DNA of 64,000 nucleotides from Elmis aenea (GCA_947652605.1 OX393583.1:7233222-7297221), one strand, 5' to 3'; positions 45,930-57,535 are shown, numbered from the stretch's first letter. Numbers and translations are program-made. The notes: generated by a model not told the origin, from the letters alone.

Positions 45930-47060
45930 CTACAGGGCTCAAAGTGTGTCCCAGATTACATTTCTAGCTCAAAGTGTTTTTTTCTTTTGAGTCTCCTAAT
46001 TATATTTGTGTTATCGAGAAGCTGGATAGCCTCTATATTCACGTGCTGCAGTAGTCTTTCTTCGTGGCTTCTCGAAAACTTCTGAATTTCACTGTCCACA
46101 AACTCCACTCCAAGGTCCCTATAAAGATCATCGTTTCTAATGTACCAAGGTGCATCTACGATGTTCCTTAGTACTTTATTTTGAAAAGTTTGTATCACTT
46201 GATGTTGCTTTTTTTGGTACAACCCCAGAGCTGTATGTTCCGTACGTCCACACTGGTTTTAGTATCTGCTTGTATAGTAGAAGCTTATTATGTACTGACA
46301 GAGCGGAGTTTCTTCCTAAGAGCCAGTACATTTTTCGATATCTAATACCCAACTTCTCTCTTTTTTTTCTGACATGAACTTTCCACCGAAGTTTAGTGTC
46401 AAGTGTTAAGCCGAGATATTTGGCTGTGTTGGCGTATGGTATTATCTGACCATTTATGGTTACCGGAGCGTGTTCTATTCGTTTGTTGGTGAAATCAATA
46501 TGGACTGACTTGGTTTCGTTAAGTTTTATTCTCCATCTTTTTGTCCGGCTTTGAAATTGATTGATGGCTATTTGCAGCTTGTTTGCTGTTTCTTCGTTGC
46601 TTTTGCCGACAGCTAGGATGGCTGTATCGCCAGCAAAAGCTATTGTGTTGTTTTCTGGTACTGGAAGATCACAAGTAAACAGTAGACTGGACCCAAGACA
46701 CTACCCTGTGGCACTCCGGATTTAATTCCTTTTAGATTAGAGTGTGCATCTTCCTGCTTCATCCTAAAATATCTCTCTGATAAATAAGACATCAGAATTT
46801 TTGTGTATTGTTTGGGAAGGATATGTTTTAATTTATAATGCAGTCCTTCGAGCCAAACCTTATCAAATGCTTGCGCCACATCCAGAAATACTGCGGCACA
46901 AACTCTTTTCTCCTCTAATGCTTTTCAATGATATTAGTTATCCTATGGACTTGGTCAACTGTGGAGTTTTTATGTCTGAATCCAAATTGGTGATTTGGGA
47001 TCAAATTTTTTCTTTCAATGATGGGTTGCATTCTCTTGAGAAGCATCTTGAGCCACAATT
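45930..47060 (-). pseudogene. Jockey-type non-LTR retrotransposon fragment
   Basis: Reading leftwards: MQPIIERKNLIPNHQFGFRHK and STVDQVHRITNIIEKH (near 47030-46930), then CAAVFLDVAQAFDKVWLEGL, GIKSGVPQGSVLGPVY, a short gap, AFAGDTAILAVG, KLNETKSVHIDF, TAKYLGLTLDTKLRWKVHV, LKPVWTYG. After a frameshift near 46220 it finishes with FQNKVLRNIVDAPWYIRND and HFELEM with its stop. This order is diagnostic for Jockey. The catalytic FADD is changed to FAGD at about 46630, and at least three frameshifts are present, so it is dead. The endonuclease and gag-like ORF are missing. Confidence 0.9.
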
Positions 47061-47179
47061 AAAAGTACAAAATTCCTCGTGCTTCAGATGTTATAGAAAA
47101 ACTATGAAATGTAGAATTTCTTTTTTCTCTCATAACTTTTTTGTCTTAATCATTAAATCAATTTTATTTGCACCTTCTG

Positions 47180-47737
47180 AAAGTTTTATGTAGAATGTAA
47201 CTATCAACTTCGACTTTTTTAATCACTTTTCATTTTTGAGATATTACCCCTAACTTCATTTTTTCTTAGGAGCCGTCAAGTTGGCTTTGGAAAAGTTCGA
47301 TGTTCTTTTTTTTTCCTCTTTCTGACGATATATCATAATATGTTATATCTATTTTTATAAATAACTCAGAAACTCAAAAAAAAAACGTATTTACCGATAT
47401 TATTTTAAGCTGGCCATGAAACATGTTAAACAGGCAAGTTGACTTTGCGATAACTAAATGTGCTTTTTTTCCCCTCTTTCTAATGATATATCACTTGTCA
47501 TATCTATTTTAAACTGTTGAAAGTAAATTTATAGAGAAATCCAAAAATATACAAATTTATAAGGCGTTCCCTTTAAAATTTGAAAGTATGAGTCCAGTTG
47601 AACCGGAAGTCGTATTGCAACTTTAATATTTTTATCGACTCTGGAACATACGATAACGGTCAGATACCAAATTTGATAGTAATATCTCTAATGATTTTCT
47701 ACATATTTGTCTGTTTCCATACTTTTGTCCAGCACTG
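47180..47737. repeat. repeat with ~180-bp direct units and a CCAGCACTGTA end
   Basis: TCTTTCTGACGATATATCA near 47319 and TCTTTCTAATGATATATCA near 47477 mark two direct units of about 160-180 bp; each also has a CAAGTTG(G/A)CTTT segment. The right part 47560-47737 matches 19690-19845 (GTTGAACCGGAAGTCGTA, GGTCAGATACCAAATTTGATAG) and ends TCCAGCACTGTA. Confidence 0.6.
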
Positions 47738-48484
47738 TATATTTATAGAAACGAACGCTATTGGATAATGAACAATTAAGTGTTTGTAAAAAAAATCTGT
47801 CCTTATATTATATGAATAAGTATAAAACGTATAACAAACATTCTGCTGGTGTCATATAATCAGTAGGATCTCAGTACACTGTGCATTAAACGTAATGTAC
47901 TACAAAACACAGACATTAACCCGGTGAAACTGTAACATTCCGGGGTGTTAAAATACCCGTATGAGGTTACAAACACGGATGGAAGCCTCCTATAAACCTT
48001 CTAACGACTTTTTTCACAAGTTCGTGAAATATCTAAACGACAAGTAGGCGTTTACCATTTCATCTAAATCAAGCCACCGGTGACAGCACGAAACTTTTAA
48101 CAGGCATCTAGTAGCTATGTCTTTGAGAGCATTCCAAACGTCCATATCATCCTCCCGTTCCCGAAAATAACCGTGAATATTTGTGTATGAAAATCCGAGT
48201 CGAGTGTCGTATGTTTCTTTGCGAACTAAAATTACCAGTGATACATGTTTTGTCGTGTAAGAGGCACGGGGTAAAATGTCGCTGACAGCTTTAGGTTATT
48301 TACATCACGTGAAACATAATCCGCATAAATTTCGGCGTGTTTTTGAAGTCTGCACAGTGATTTCGTCGGGGCTAAGTGATAAACATACGGGGGAACGTTC
48401 AAAAACTTCATATAATTGAAAACAAATAATACAATCCGGTTCAAATCAAATGATTAGGAATAGCGATAAGTCAGTACATTTTAA
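47738..48484. other. no gene seen
   Basis: Unassigned, with a GC-richer tract at 48060-48400. The 70-codon minus ORF at 48232-48444 is unrecognised. Confidence 0.4.
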
Positions 48485-48486
48485 CC

Positions 48487-48560
48487 TGTGTTCCGCGGCA
48501 CGCTAGTGTGCCGCAAAGATACTTCAGGTGTGCCGCGAAAAATTAAATCATAAATAATTA
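48487..48560. repeat. hAT-like terminus fragment
   Basis: GTGTTCCGCGGCACGCTAGT followed by GTGCCGC repeats (48503-48537) resembles a common insect hAT miniature end (CAGTGTTCCGCGGCACAC). The opposite end was not found before the LINE at 48797. Confidence 0.4.
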
Positions 48561-48796
48561 CATTTTTTTATGTATGACCAAGAACCAAGTTACATGGAAA
48601 ATGCAATGTTTTTGACTTAACGTTTTAGCTGACTTATTTTAATATCTTTGTTTTATTTTGGATAGACAGTCTATTTTTACTAACACAAAAAAATATGGTT
48701 TATATTTATAACAAAAGTATGAGAAAATTCATGACTGTCATTGAATTTAGTAGCTATAATGGAAAAACTATAGTGAATCAATAGCTGGGGAATCAA

Positions 48797-49407
48797 TTTT
48801 TTTTTTTAAATTTAATTCCGGGAAGATGCTTCCCTTCCGGGTTCCTGTACTGTGACTTATTGGTCTATTGTACCATCTGGTGATAGCCCCTTAAAGAAGT
48901 CGTGTGTTTTTGAGAAACTCCAGGATTTTCTTTAAGGGTGTTTTTCTTGACTCTTCTTGGTTGGCTTTTTCCAATCCCAGAAGTCTACACCGATAGAATG
49001 TGAATCCTTCACACTGGCATAGTAGGTTCGTGAAGAGGAGTTTCTTCTTCTTCACCACATCCTCTGTACATATCGGTCTCCGAGAGCCCTATTATGTAGA
49101 AGTGTTTGTTAAGCCCATAGTGTCCTGTGACGAGACCTGTGACTGCTCTGATGTCAGCTCTGCTCATGCGGAGCATTTCTTCTGTCTTTTCTTTGGAGAC
49201 CATTGACAGAATAGCCTTAGAATGGGCTTGTCCTGCCACTTTTTTCCAACGAGCATCATGCCCCTGTATCAATATGTCATTAAGACACCCCTTGGCTGTT
49301 CCATAGGATGTACCAACTGCGGGTTCTGGTCCGAAGAAAGGTGTCTCGCTACCAATCTTGGCTGGGCGATCTGCCTTCTCGTTTCCTGGTATATTAGTGT
49401 GCATCAC
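48797..49407 (-). pseudogene. non-LTR retrotransposon 3' fragment with RNase H end
   Basis: The frame begins in the last RNase H motif (NIPGNEKADRPAKIGS, with the conserved Asp), then HDARWKKVAGQAHSK, EEMLRMSRADIRAVTGLVTGH and an RGCGEEEETPLH segment. After a frameshift near 49025 it continues LCQCEGFTFYRCRLLGL and ends NTRLL with a stop at 48891-48893. The C-x2-CGE-x-H-x-C arrangement is the zinc-knuckle tail of LINEs that carry RNase H. A 3' UTR of ~80 bases ends in an A-tail (T run at 48797-48808 on the plus strand). This 5'-truncated copy with a preserved tail is typical of target-primed reverse transcription. Likely I/Jockey-related. Confidence 0.8.
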
Positions 49408-49930
49408 TTTAGTTAATTAGTATTTAAACTACAGAAAATCTTTTTAATGTTTCATAAGATTTTTAAAAAGCATACTAAAAGAAAACGACCAATAGAGACA
49501 AAAGGTTTTATGCACTTAAGTATACACCAAAGTGTAATCATACATAGAAAATGTATGTTTAATTACCATTTCTTTTTTTATATTTGCAAAAGATTTTGCT
49601 TCTTACTTTTCAAACAGTATAGGCGTTCAGAAACGTAATAAAGGTCGCTGGATATTGAATTATGTATAATCCAAATATATATTAAAATTCACAGCGGGAC
49701 GAAATAACGAACCCCCTCGCGACATTCACTTCCTCCGAGGAAACTAGATCTGTACTTATTTATTCATTACCTTTACGTCTTGCCAAAGATCTAAGAAATG
49801 TGTATGATGCCATTACGAATACATACAGCATATCAAATACATTTAAAATTTAAATGTCCTCTCTATTGCATCGTTTTTGTTGTGATGTACATTCGCAGAT
49901 AAATGGCAGTATGGAGATAGATGGGCAGGG
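49408..49930. other. no gene seen
   Basis: AT-rich; several short ORFs, none recognised. Confidence 0.5.
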
Positions 49931-49934
49931 TTAG

Positions 49935-50500
49935 AGATAACTTTAAAAATAACTGGATGTGTCCAGTTTTGCATTTCTGTTTGCAATGCGTTTTAGTCAG
50001 AGTACCGATAGAGTTAGTAAAACATGGACCGGAGAGTTTGTTTGAAACACTTATATATGTTTTCAGTAAATTTCTACAAAGAAGCGAACTGCCACAAGAA
50101 TGGCAAGCAGAATAAGCAATCTGTACAAGAAAAGGAGATCGCACGATATGCAAGAACTACAGAGGAATAAGTGTGACGAATTCTCTAAGAACGCGAGGAT
50201 AATTTAAAATGAAACTGAAAGAAATTTGGATGAAGACGAAGGACAATGTAGATTCCGACAAGAACGCTATTGCATAGACAATATTTTCTGTCTAAAGCAA
50301 GTTATTGAAAAAAAATTAGCTTGTAATTTAAAAACAGATGTGGTTTTTGTGTATTTGCAGAGGGGCTATGATACGGTGCCCCTGGTTGGGCTATGGGGAA
50401 GTTATGAAAAGTAAAGGCATTAGTTATATACTGATGCAGGCAGTGAAGAAATTGTACATTGATATGACCAGCTACGTGAAAATTTACATTTTAGACCTAT
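49935..50500 (+). pseudogene. degenerate RTE-like reverse-transcriptase fragment
   Basis: Broken frames follow the fingers/palm order of an RTE-like LINE: KHGPESLFETLIYVFSKFL, LPQEWQAE, a KGDR-x-x-CKNYRGISVTNSLRT segment near 50131-50195, RQERYCIDNIFCLKQVIEKK, FVYLQRGYDTVPLVGLWG (the 'FVDLEKAYDxVP' site; the key first Asp is replaced here), and KGISYILMQAVKKLY. It stops before the catalytic FADD. Multiple frameshifts. The 62- and 64-codon ORFs are pieces of this relic. Confidence 0.7.
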
Positions 50501-52035
50501 CTATTAGACTGTTACAATAAAAAATTGAAATTACAATCGACAAGAAGAAACACAGCAGGTTATGTCTCTGCTATTTTCGATTGCAGCCTATGGTGAGATT
50601 TCACTCAAACTTATGCATAAGAACACGCTTGCCCATTGTAAAATACGTGCCAAATATAAATATTGTAGGTAAAAGCGTTCTTGATTTATCAGTAAAACAA
50701 CAATTTTTCATATCCTCTTCATGGGGCTGTAACTTAGCAACGATGCAACTTTCTATAAGGTATGATGGGCTAAATCGTCCTATTTTTTAATGTAGATTCA
50801 CCAGTAGAAATTATGCTTCATCGTTCAAAAACACCCTGTATACAAAGTTGTCGAAACAATGCATTGTTGCTTTTTGGCGTTAGAAAAGACCCACAAATGT
50901 TATATTTTAGAAACGTTATTTTTCATGGTAATTTTGATTCAATAAAAAAAAAAAAAAAACGAAAGTTTTGGATTTTCTGCAGTTTTCTTACACCTATAGT
51001 ATGTTATATCATTGTATGTATTTTGATTGTTAAGTAAGAAATAACAAAGTTCATGACTAAATTAACTTTCAAGTGCTAGTTCGTATGATAGATAGATAAT
51101 ACTCGGTTATATTGCTGCAGTATTGATTTACGAGATCAACGTACCTATGATGTGGCAAAGAAGGTGTTCAGAAGGGTTTTGTAAGACCACAAGTGTTGTT
51201 CCAAGCAGGAAGATAAGGTCGTAAGACGTGGTTTAAAGCCACAGGAAGAGGTTGCATGTATCAAATATTTACTTCAAGGCAGATTGTTGTGAAATACTTG
51301 AAGGTTAACAGGAAAATGTTCGCTGGCATTCGATAATTTTCAGGAAGCAGATGTTGGCAGTCATAAATAATGATGTGTGCTCGGAAATGTGGAATGACTG
51401 AATGATTTTTGCACGCAATTCTAAGCAGTGGAGTGCGCTTGATATTTTATTGGAGCGAATCAAGTTCTAACCATTTTTTTTTTAATGTTTATGTAGGAGG
51501 AGAAAATTAAGATTACAAATTTTGCCAATAAAATTTTGATACTAAGTTTAAAAAATAATGAGGCTATGATCGTAAAGTTTGACGATTATAGGATCTTAGT
51601 TTCTTTTAATATCCTCTTCTTACTTACCAAGCATTTATTAGTGGTGTGATAATTCCACTACTGTGATAATGCCAATGCAAATGCATACGATTTATCACGT
51701 TTGCTAGCAGATAAATAGGAACCTTACTGTTTGCAATCACGATGACAAGTAATAAGATTTAAAATATGTTTGAATTTATTGATTGGTTGTCATGGTAACG
51801 ACATAAACTACAACGACCGGGCTGCCTGATGTATAGAGATTGTTGTCCAAAACGCAATTTTACAAATTTGACAATTAATGTAGAAGTAAAATACCATGTG
51901 TGATACAGCCATGAATTCAAATAATTCTATTTTATTACGCAAATAGCAAAAATTGCGCCCATAAGAAAAAATAAAGTTGGTTGTCATAAAACAAAAACGA
52001 ATCGACCTAGAATAAATTTACACATTTGAAATACC
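50501..52035. other. no supported gene
   Basis: A solo ACACCCTGTATAC end lies near 50832 and a 17-base A run near 50944. GTTGTCATGGTAAC at 51786-51799 fits an X-box consensus. No ORF is recognised. Confidence 0.4.
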
Positions 52036-52039
52036 TATT

Positions 52040-52252
52040 TCAACTTCAAAGAAGTTATAGGCTATTTTCAAAAATCGTATTTTGCGGTTTTTCCCAATTT
52101 TTTCGGATACCGTTTGAGATATTGCCAATTTCTTTTCGGATTATTAATGAGCACCAAATTTAGCAATTTTGCCAAATTTAAACCTATGTTCTAGCTATTA
52201 TACTAGGCGAGATCGCCATGCTTAAACTCGAATTTCAATCACCCTGTATATA
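52040..52252. repeat. fragment ending in a CACCCTG-TA terminus
   Basis: The right end reads TTTCAATCACCCTG followed by TATATA. A similar end, AACTGAATCACCCTG, lies at 52803-52817 in the same orientation, so these may be two arms or two copies of one family. Left boundaries unclear. Confidence 0.4.
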
Positions 52253-52391
52253 ATATCAAAACCCACTTACCATTTTAATGGTGTAGTGTAGGGTAATACA
52301 TTATTTCATTGCTTAAATACATTTCTATCACTACAATAATGTATAATTTTTTTTCTATGCACTATGGCATTTAGAATTTAATTCTCTAGCA

Positions 52392-52616
52392 CAGTGTTTC
52401 CCAAACTTTCGACATCTGTGTACCCCTTTTATAATTTTCGTAACACTGAGTACCCCTCGTTAAAAAAAAATAAAAATAATAAACGAAAAACAACATTTAT
52501 TCATAATAAAATACAAATACTGCACCAGGTGCAGCCAAAGCCCGGTGCAGCCCGTACCCCCACCAAACTCTTCCCGTACCACCAGGGGTACGCGTACCAC
52601 ACTTTGGGAAACACTG
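52392..52616. mobile_element. 225-bp hAT MITE with perfect 8-bp target duplication
   Basis: Ends CAGTGTTTCCCAAACTTT and the complement of CAGTGTTTCCCAAAGTGTGG are inverted. Identical octamers CTCTAGCA flank the element (52384-52391, 52617-52624). A subterminal GTGTACCCC near 52421 mirrors GGGGTACGCGTACCAC near 52586. No coding capacity; ORFs through it are fortuitous. Confidence 0.92.
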
Positions 52617-52822
52617 CTCTAGCAGAATCATAAAAAAAGCATGCCATGTAATTGAAAAAAAAAGTTGACTATCATCAGTCCGACATATTTCATCGTAGAA
52701 AAAACATTTGAACGTCATTCGACAGAAAATTTTCCACGGTTTATAAAAATAAAATGTTTAAGGGGGTTTCGTCTTAAAATAACAAAGTTATAGGGGTGCG
52801 ACAGTCAAACTGAATCACCCTG

Positions 52823-53881
52823 TATATACTCTTAATTACGGTTATTCGTTTTTTTGAGTATTGATCGTTTTAAAAAAATGGTGTCTTTAGATCTTCTTCG
52901 GATTACCATGACGTGCCGAATGTATTTACTTCAAATTTGAAATATTACTGCAAAACTACTGCCATGAAAAGGTAGCTTAAGGTTCTATGGTTTTTGCTTA
53001 TTACCATTGGCCGACGTTTTCTTTTCAATATTAAAAGAAATGACGATGAATGAACTTCAAATAGAAACATGCCAAACAAGAAGTGCAAATATTATGAAGG
53101 TCTGCACACGCTGCCAAATTTCCCTCCCCCGATCCTGCTCAACGAATAATGAAACAAACGTCGTTACGTCCATTATGATTCTTATTAAGTTCTATTTTGT
53201 CGGCGGTGTGTAACATATGCTCGATTAGTTTGTAATTAAAATGTAAAAGGAACAAGGGATACATAACCATGTTTATTTATCCCAGGCGTACGAACTGATT
53301 GTTCGCTCGCTGCGAGCAACGGTAGACGGTGGAACAATATTTTTATAACCTGATTGCCCAAGCCGTTAGAATTATAAAACGCTTGCACCGAACCAACTTT
53401 CCGAATAATTAATAACACACAACCTGCAGCTAGATTGTTTTCATAAATTACTTTAAAACAAATTCATGAAAATTGCGGTGCATACTTTGAAAATGTGAAT
53501 TTTGTGGAAGCGAGGTATTGGTTTCATATTAAAACCAACTCGTAGGCACAAAAAGTAAAAGATAACCACTAATAATGGACGTTTTTATCTCGTAATGACC
53601 GCCATAATCGATATCCCTTGATATATCCTTATCGCGTTTCGAGGATGTTATTTTTCAACCCTTTTTACAAGTTAATGCTAGTTGCACTGTTCGGTTTATT
53701 TAATATTTTGCGTCTACTCGTGTCTACTCTTTCGTCCTCCTACAACTGGTTTGGGTTTTGACTGTTAACCGCATTTACAAAAACGTTTTAGACCAAGGAA
53801 TGTATACAACAACAGGGTGGCTCAATACATATAAGGTCTCTGTGGTCACCGGATGACGTCGTACAATGACCGTTTGTAGCA
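52823..53881. other. no gene seen
   Basis: 53000-53700 looks single copy. A 68-codon plus ORF at 53007-53213 is not recognised. A solo ACAGGGTGGCTC motif lies near 53813. Confidence 0.4.
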
Positions 53882-53883
53882 TA

Positions 53884-55702
53884 CAGGGTGAGTCACGACG
53901 GACGCGTCGGAGTTTTATGGCGAAACAGTTTATATTTTTTGATTTCTGTCGCTGTTAGATTATGTAAGTCAATAAGGGCTACATTTTAAAAATATTTTTA
54001 AATATACAGGGTGCTCCAAAAAAGAGTGGCATATCAAAGTTATACTTTTTCTTATGGAACACCCTGTATATTTTTACATTTTTGGATTCCTCTTTGAATT
54101 TAATTCAAAAAATGTAAAAGGTTATATGGGTCTTAAGTCAACCGTTCTCGTGAAAATTGCATTTTCATGAAAATACAGTATTTTCCAAAATTTTCAACAT
54201 TTGAAAACTTTGACAAGTCTGAAGAAATTCGCTTGGAAATAAGATTGACAATAGATTATGTAACACTTTGCACCACCTACATTTTTAAAATATTATACAG
54301 GGCGTTTTTTACGCTTGGTCAAACTTGTGAAAATTTAAACATCGATAACTCATTTTTTTTAAATACAACACCCTATATTTTCTTACACCGTCTTATAGAA
54401 AATTTAATTCTCTTTCGAAAACATTCAGGCTGTTTTTCACCTAAAATTGATATTTTCCGAGATATCGCGATTTTATTGTTAATTATTAGGGCAAAGTAAT
54501 ATTTTCAAGTAAGCCATGAAGGTAGGCAGCGGTAATTTGAAACAATTAAAAAAAAAACAAGAAACTTACAATTTTGTCGTTTGCCTACACATTTTTGACA
54601 TTTTTTTATAGGAAAGTTGTAGATTTACCATTTTACGTATAAATATAGGTTTCTCATCATGGCCACAATATTTTTCATATAATTGAGTTTGATCTTTTGC
54701 CAAGTCCTAAAAACCCATTGATAATGTATTAGGTACGAGAACGGAACGCTGATTTAAAAAAAAAGTAATAACTGACTTGTCTAATTTTACATTTAAAAAA
54801 AAATACATGGTTGGTACTGTTTTCGGTAGAGTGTCGTAGTGTCGTATTGTAAACAGACAAAAAATGGTTTATAGGATTTAGTAATTATCTTATAACACTG
54901 GTCCAATAAATAAATGCATAAATAATTTAAAAAAATCTCTATTTAAACGTAAGTATGGTAAAACTACAACTTTCCTATAAAAATTTGTCAAAAGTGTGTA
55001 GTCAAACGATAAAATTATAAGTGCCTTGTTTTTTCTTTCAATTGTTTCAAATTACCGGTCTACCTTCATAGCCTACTTGAAAATATTACTCTGCCCTAAT
55101 AATTAACAATAAAATCGCGATATTTTGGAAAATGTCAATTTTAGGTAAAAAACAGCCTGAATGTTTCCGAAAGAGAATTAAATTTTCTATAAGACGGTGT
55201 AAAAAAATATAGGGTGTTGTATTTAAAAAAAAATGAGTTATCGATGTTTAAAGTTTCACAAGTTTGACCCAGCGTAAAAAACACCCTGTACAATATTTTA
55301 AAAATGTAGGTGGTGCAAAGTGTTACATAATCTATTGTCAATCTTATCTCCAAGCGAATTTCTTCAGACTTGTCAAAGTTTTCAAATGTTGAAAATTTTT
55401 GAAAGTACTGTATTTTCATGAAAATGCAATTTTCACGAGAATGGTTGACTTTAGACCCATATAACCTTTTACATTTTTTGAATTAAATTTAAAGAGGAAT
55501 CCAAAAATGTAAAAATATACAGGGTGTTCCATAAAAAAAAGTATAACTTTGATATGGCACTCTTTTTTGGAGCACCCTGTATGTTTGAAAATATTTTTAA
55601 AATGTAGCCCTTATTGACTTACATAATCTAACAGCGACAGAAATTGGAAAATATAAATCGTTTCGCCATAAAACTCCGACGCGTCCGTCGTGACTCACCC
55701 TG
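53884..55702. mobile_element. 1.82-kb CAGGGTG foldback element, type E (largest palindrome)
   Basis: Left CAGGGTGAGTCACGACGG and right CCGTCGTGACTCACCCTG are bordered by TA (53882-53883, 55703-55704). The arms pair over nearly 900 bases each, including GCGTCGGAGTTTTATGGCG (53902 / complement near 55663). Mirrored ORFs at 54167-54499 and 55141-55419 share over 60 residues of identical peptide start purely because of the palindrome. Internal CAGGGTG/CACCCTG motifs lie near 54007, 54060, 54296, 55285, 55519 and 55572, dividing each arm into modules. The axis is near 54790. Confidence 0.85.
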
Positions 55703-55704
55703 TA

Positions 55705-56369
55705 TATCTTATTCCGCCTTAATTGTACATCAATATTCAAAAATTTAATATTTTGATTTTAACTTCTTTAGTAGGTACTGTTTATTTCGTAAATTTCAGA
55801 CGTGGCCAACGCCTTAAGCCGGCCATGGATCGTTTAAAAATATTATAAAACGTGAATGTTCATACGTTATCTATTGACCATAAAATTTTACATCGTCATA
55901 AAGTTGCCATTGAATCAACAATCTACCACTTTTACGGCACATCTATAAACGTTAAAATATTTCATTTGTTGCGATAGTGGTGATATCTATAAACGCAAAA
56001 ATAATTAATGGCTTGCATTCTACAGCGCATGTAATGAAGATTTTAAGATTCGAAGCACAAGGTACAAGTTTTAAAGTAAACAGGGAACATTTAGACTAAA
56101 TGAAATAATTCTGGTTAGGTGAACAAAATGAAGAGAGATTTTGCATGACAACAAAGATATTCCAACCACTAAACACCATCAGAAAATTTTGTAAAGACAT
56201 TTAAAGATCAAAGCCTAAATTAATTAAACAAAAACCAGCAACAAACACTGTCTTTTTATGTTAGATGAGTTCATAAAAAATTAGACACAAAGTAAAAGCA
56301 TTACAGCATGGAGTATTATTACTGTATAATTAAATATGTAATAAATGTTTAATAAGTAAGAAGGAGATA
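55705..56369. other. no gene seen
   Basis: Unassigned AT-rich DNA. Confidence 0.5.
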
Positions 56370-56465
56370 TCAAAAAAAAACGAAGACGCAGTACGTACCC
56401 ATTCCTCAGGTACAGTTCAGAAACTTGGACACTAGCATTTGTTTAAGAGGAATAAGACTAACTTT
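56370..56465 (+). pseudogene. tiny RTE-like LINE fragment
   Basis: A frame reads RSTYPFLRYSSETWTLA, matching the 'LLYGSETWTLT' motif after the RT domain of RTE-like LINEs. It is too short for more than a tentative call. Confidence 0.4.
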
Positions 56466-56589
56466 ATCCGGCACCTTGTGACTACAGATAAGACTTAGAT
56501 TCACTATTTTTTTCTAGAGTCAAAACGACAATTAATGCAATGGAAGCATGGTAATTTCTGCCACCAAAAACGCAAAATCAGATTCATCC

Positions 56590-57045
56590 GATTAAAAAAT
56601 TATAGCTTCAATTTTTTGGGTGCTGAAGGACTACTACCTTCTTCCAAAGAGTAAATCGATAACGGGAGGGTATTATGCTTAACTTTTGGATTAACTTGAT
56701 CAATCAATTCGTGAGAAAATACCATGTTTATCAAAAAAAATATTTTCCATCAGGATAATGCTCGTCCTCATACAAGTGTTATACCTATGGCAAAACTCGC
56801 TGAACTTCAGCTGTCCCATTTAGCCTATTCTCCAGATTTGACCACCTTAGATTTCCATCTGTTTCCAAAACTAAAAAAAAATCCTTTGTGGCAAGCGGTT
56901 TTCATCGAATGAAGTACTGATAGCAAGAAAGAATTGCTATTTTGAGAACCTCCAAGCAAAGGATTACCGGTATGGCATACAAACACTGGAGCACTGCTGG
57001 ATGAAAAGCATTAACTAGAGGGGGAACACATTGGAAAATAAAGGT
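56590..57045 (+). pseudogene. mariner transposase carboxyl-half relic
   Basis: FLGAEGLLPSSKE near 56615 corresponds to the mariner 'WDxxGILLxDFLPKG' site with the second catalytic Asp (here not preserved). It is followed by NIFHQDNARPHTSV, AKLAELQLSHLAYSPDL and a DFHLFPKLKK segment in a 62-codon open frame (56724-56912). After a frameshift near 56890 come SSNEVLIARKNCYFENL and YGIQTLEHCWMKSIN with a stop near 57017, the natural carboxyl end. The YSPDL-x-x-x-DF motif reads YSPDLTTLDF. This is a different lineage from the copies at 26630 and 14761. It is dead because of shifts and the missing amino half. Confidence 0.8.
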
Positions 57046-57199
57046 TATTTAAAAATACTAGTAATATTCTTTCATAGTAAGGCCGCATCTTTTTAAATTG
57101 CCTCGTATTTTAAAAATCAGTAAAAAAAATCATAATAGCTACATGAAAATTAAATATGACGCCCCTAAATGATTGAAAAATTATTTATTTTCATGTTTT

Positions 57200-57535
57200 T
57201 CTGTTTTGTGCTAGATTTTTATCTCTTCCAATTTAATTTTTCCATCCTTTGCTGCTTTTTTAAATCCGTCTTGCCAAGTTTTTCTTGGTTCACCTCTTTT
57301 GTTTTTTCCCTGTGATCTCGCTTCATAGTTTTTTTTCTGGTAAACCTTTCTTCTTTTATCCGATAAATGTGACCCAACCATCCCAGCTGTCTTTAATTGT
57401 TCCCTATATGCTTCATTTTTGATTCGATCTTCTTTTTTTCCCTTGGATTTTTTTTCTAAAACACAATTCTGCTGTATTCCCACTGCTACTATTTTTGTTT
57501 CTATGTCCACGTTTCACTTCCGTATGTTATTGTCC
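57200..57535 (-). pseudogene. RTE-like LINE carboxyl-terminal fragment
   Basis: From the right, one frame gives SWTITYGSETWT near 57530-57495. The 99-codon frame then reads DRIKNEAYREQLKTAG, SDKRRKVYQKKNYEARSQGK and KRGEPRKTWQDGFKKAAKDG, ending KLEEIKI with a stop near 57211. This is the standard tail: TYGSETW, then RIRNE-x-IR, then GRPRKTW. The 'GRP' glycine/arginine pair is changed to GEP here. It may be related to the fragment at 56370, but on the opposite strand. Confidence 0.7.

Noticed and set aside
54167..55419. Mirrored ~100-residue ORFs with the same protein start
   Set aside because: They are the two arms of the type-E palindrome. The sequence is AT-rich, non-conserved in type and lacks any domain.
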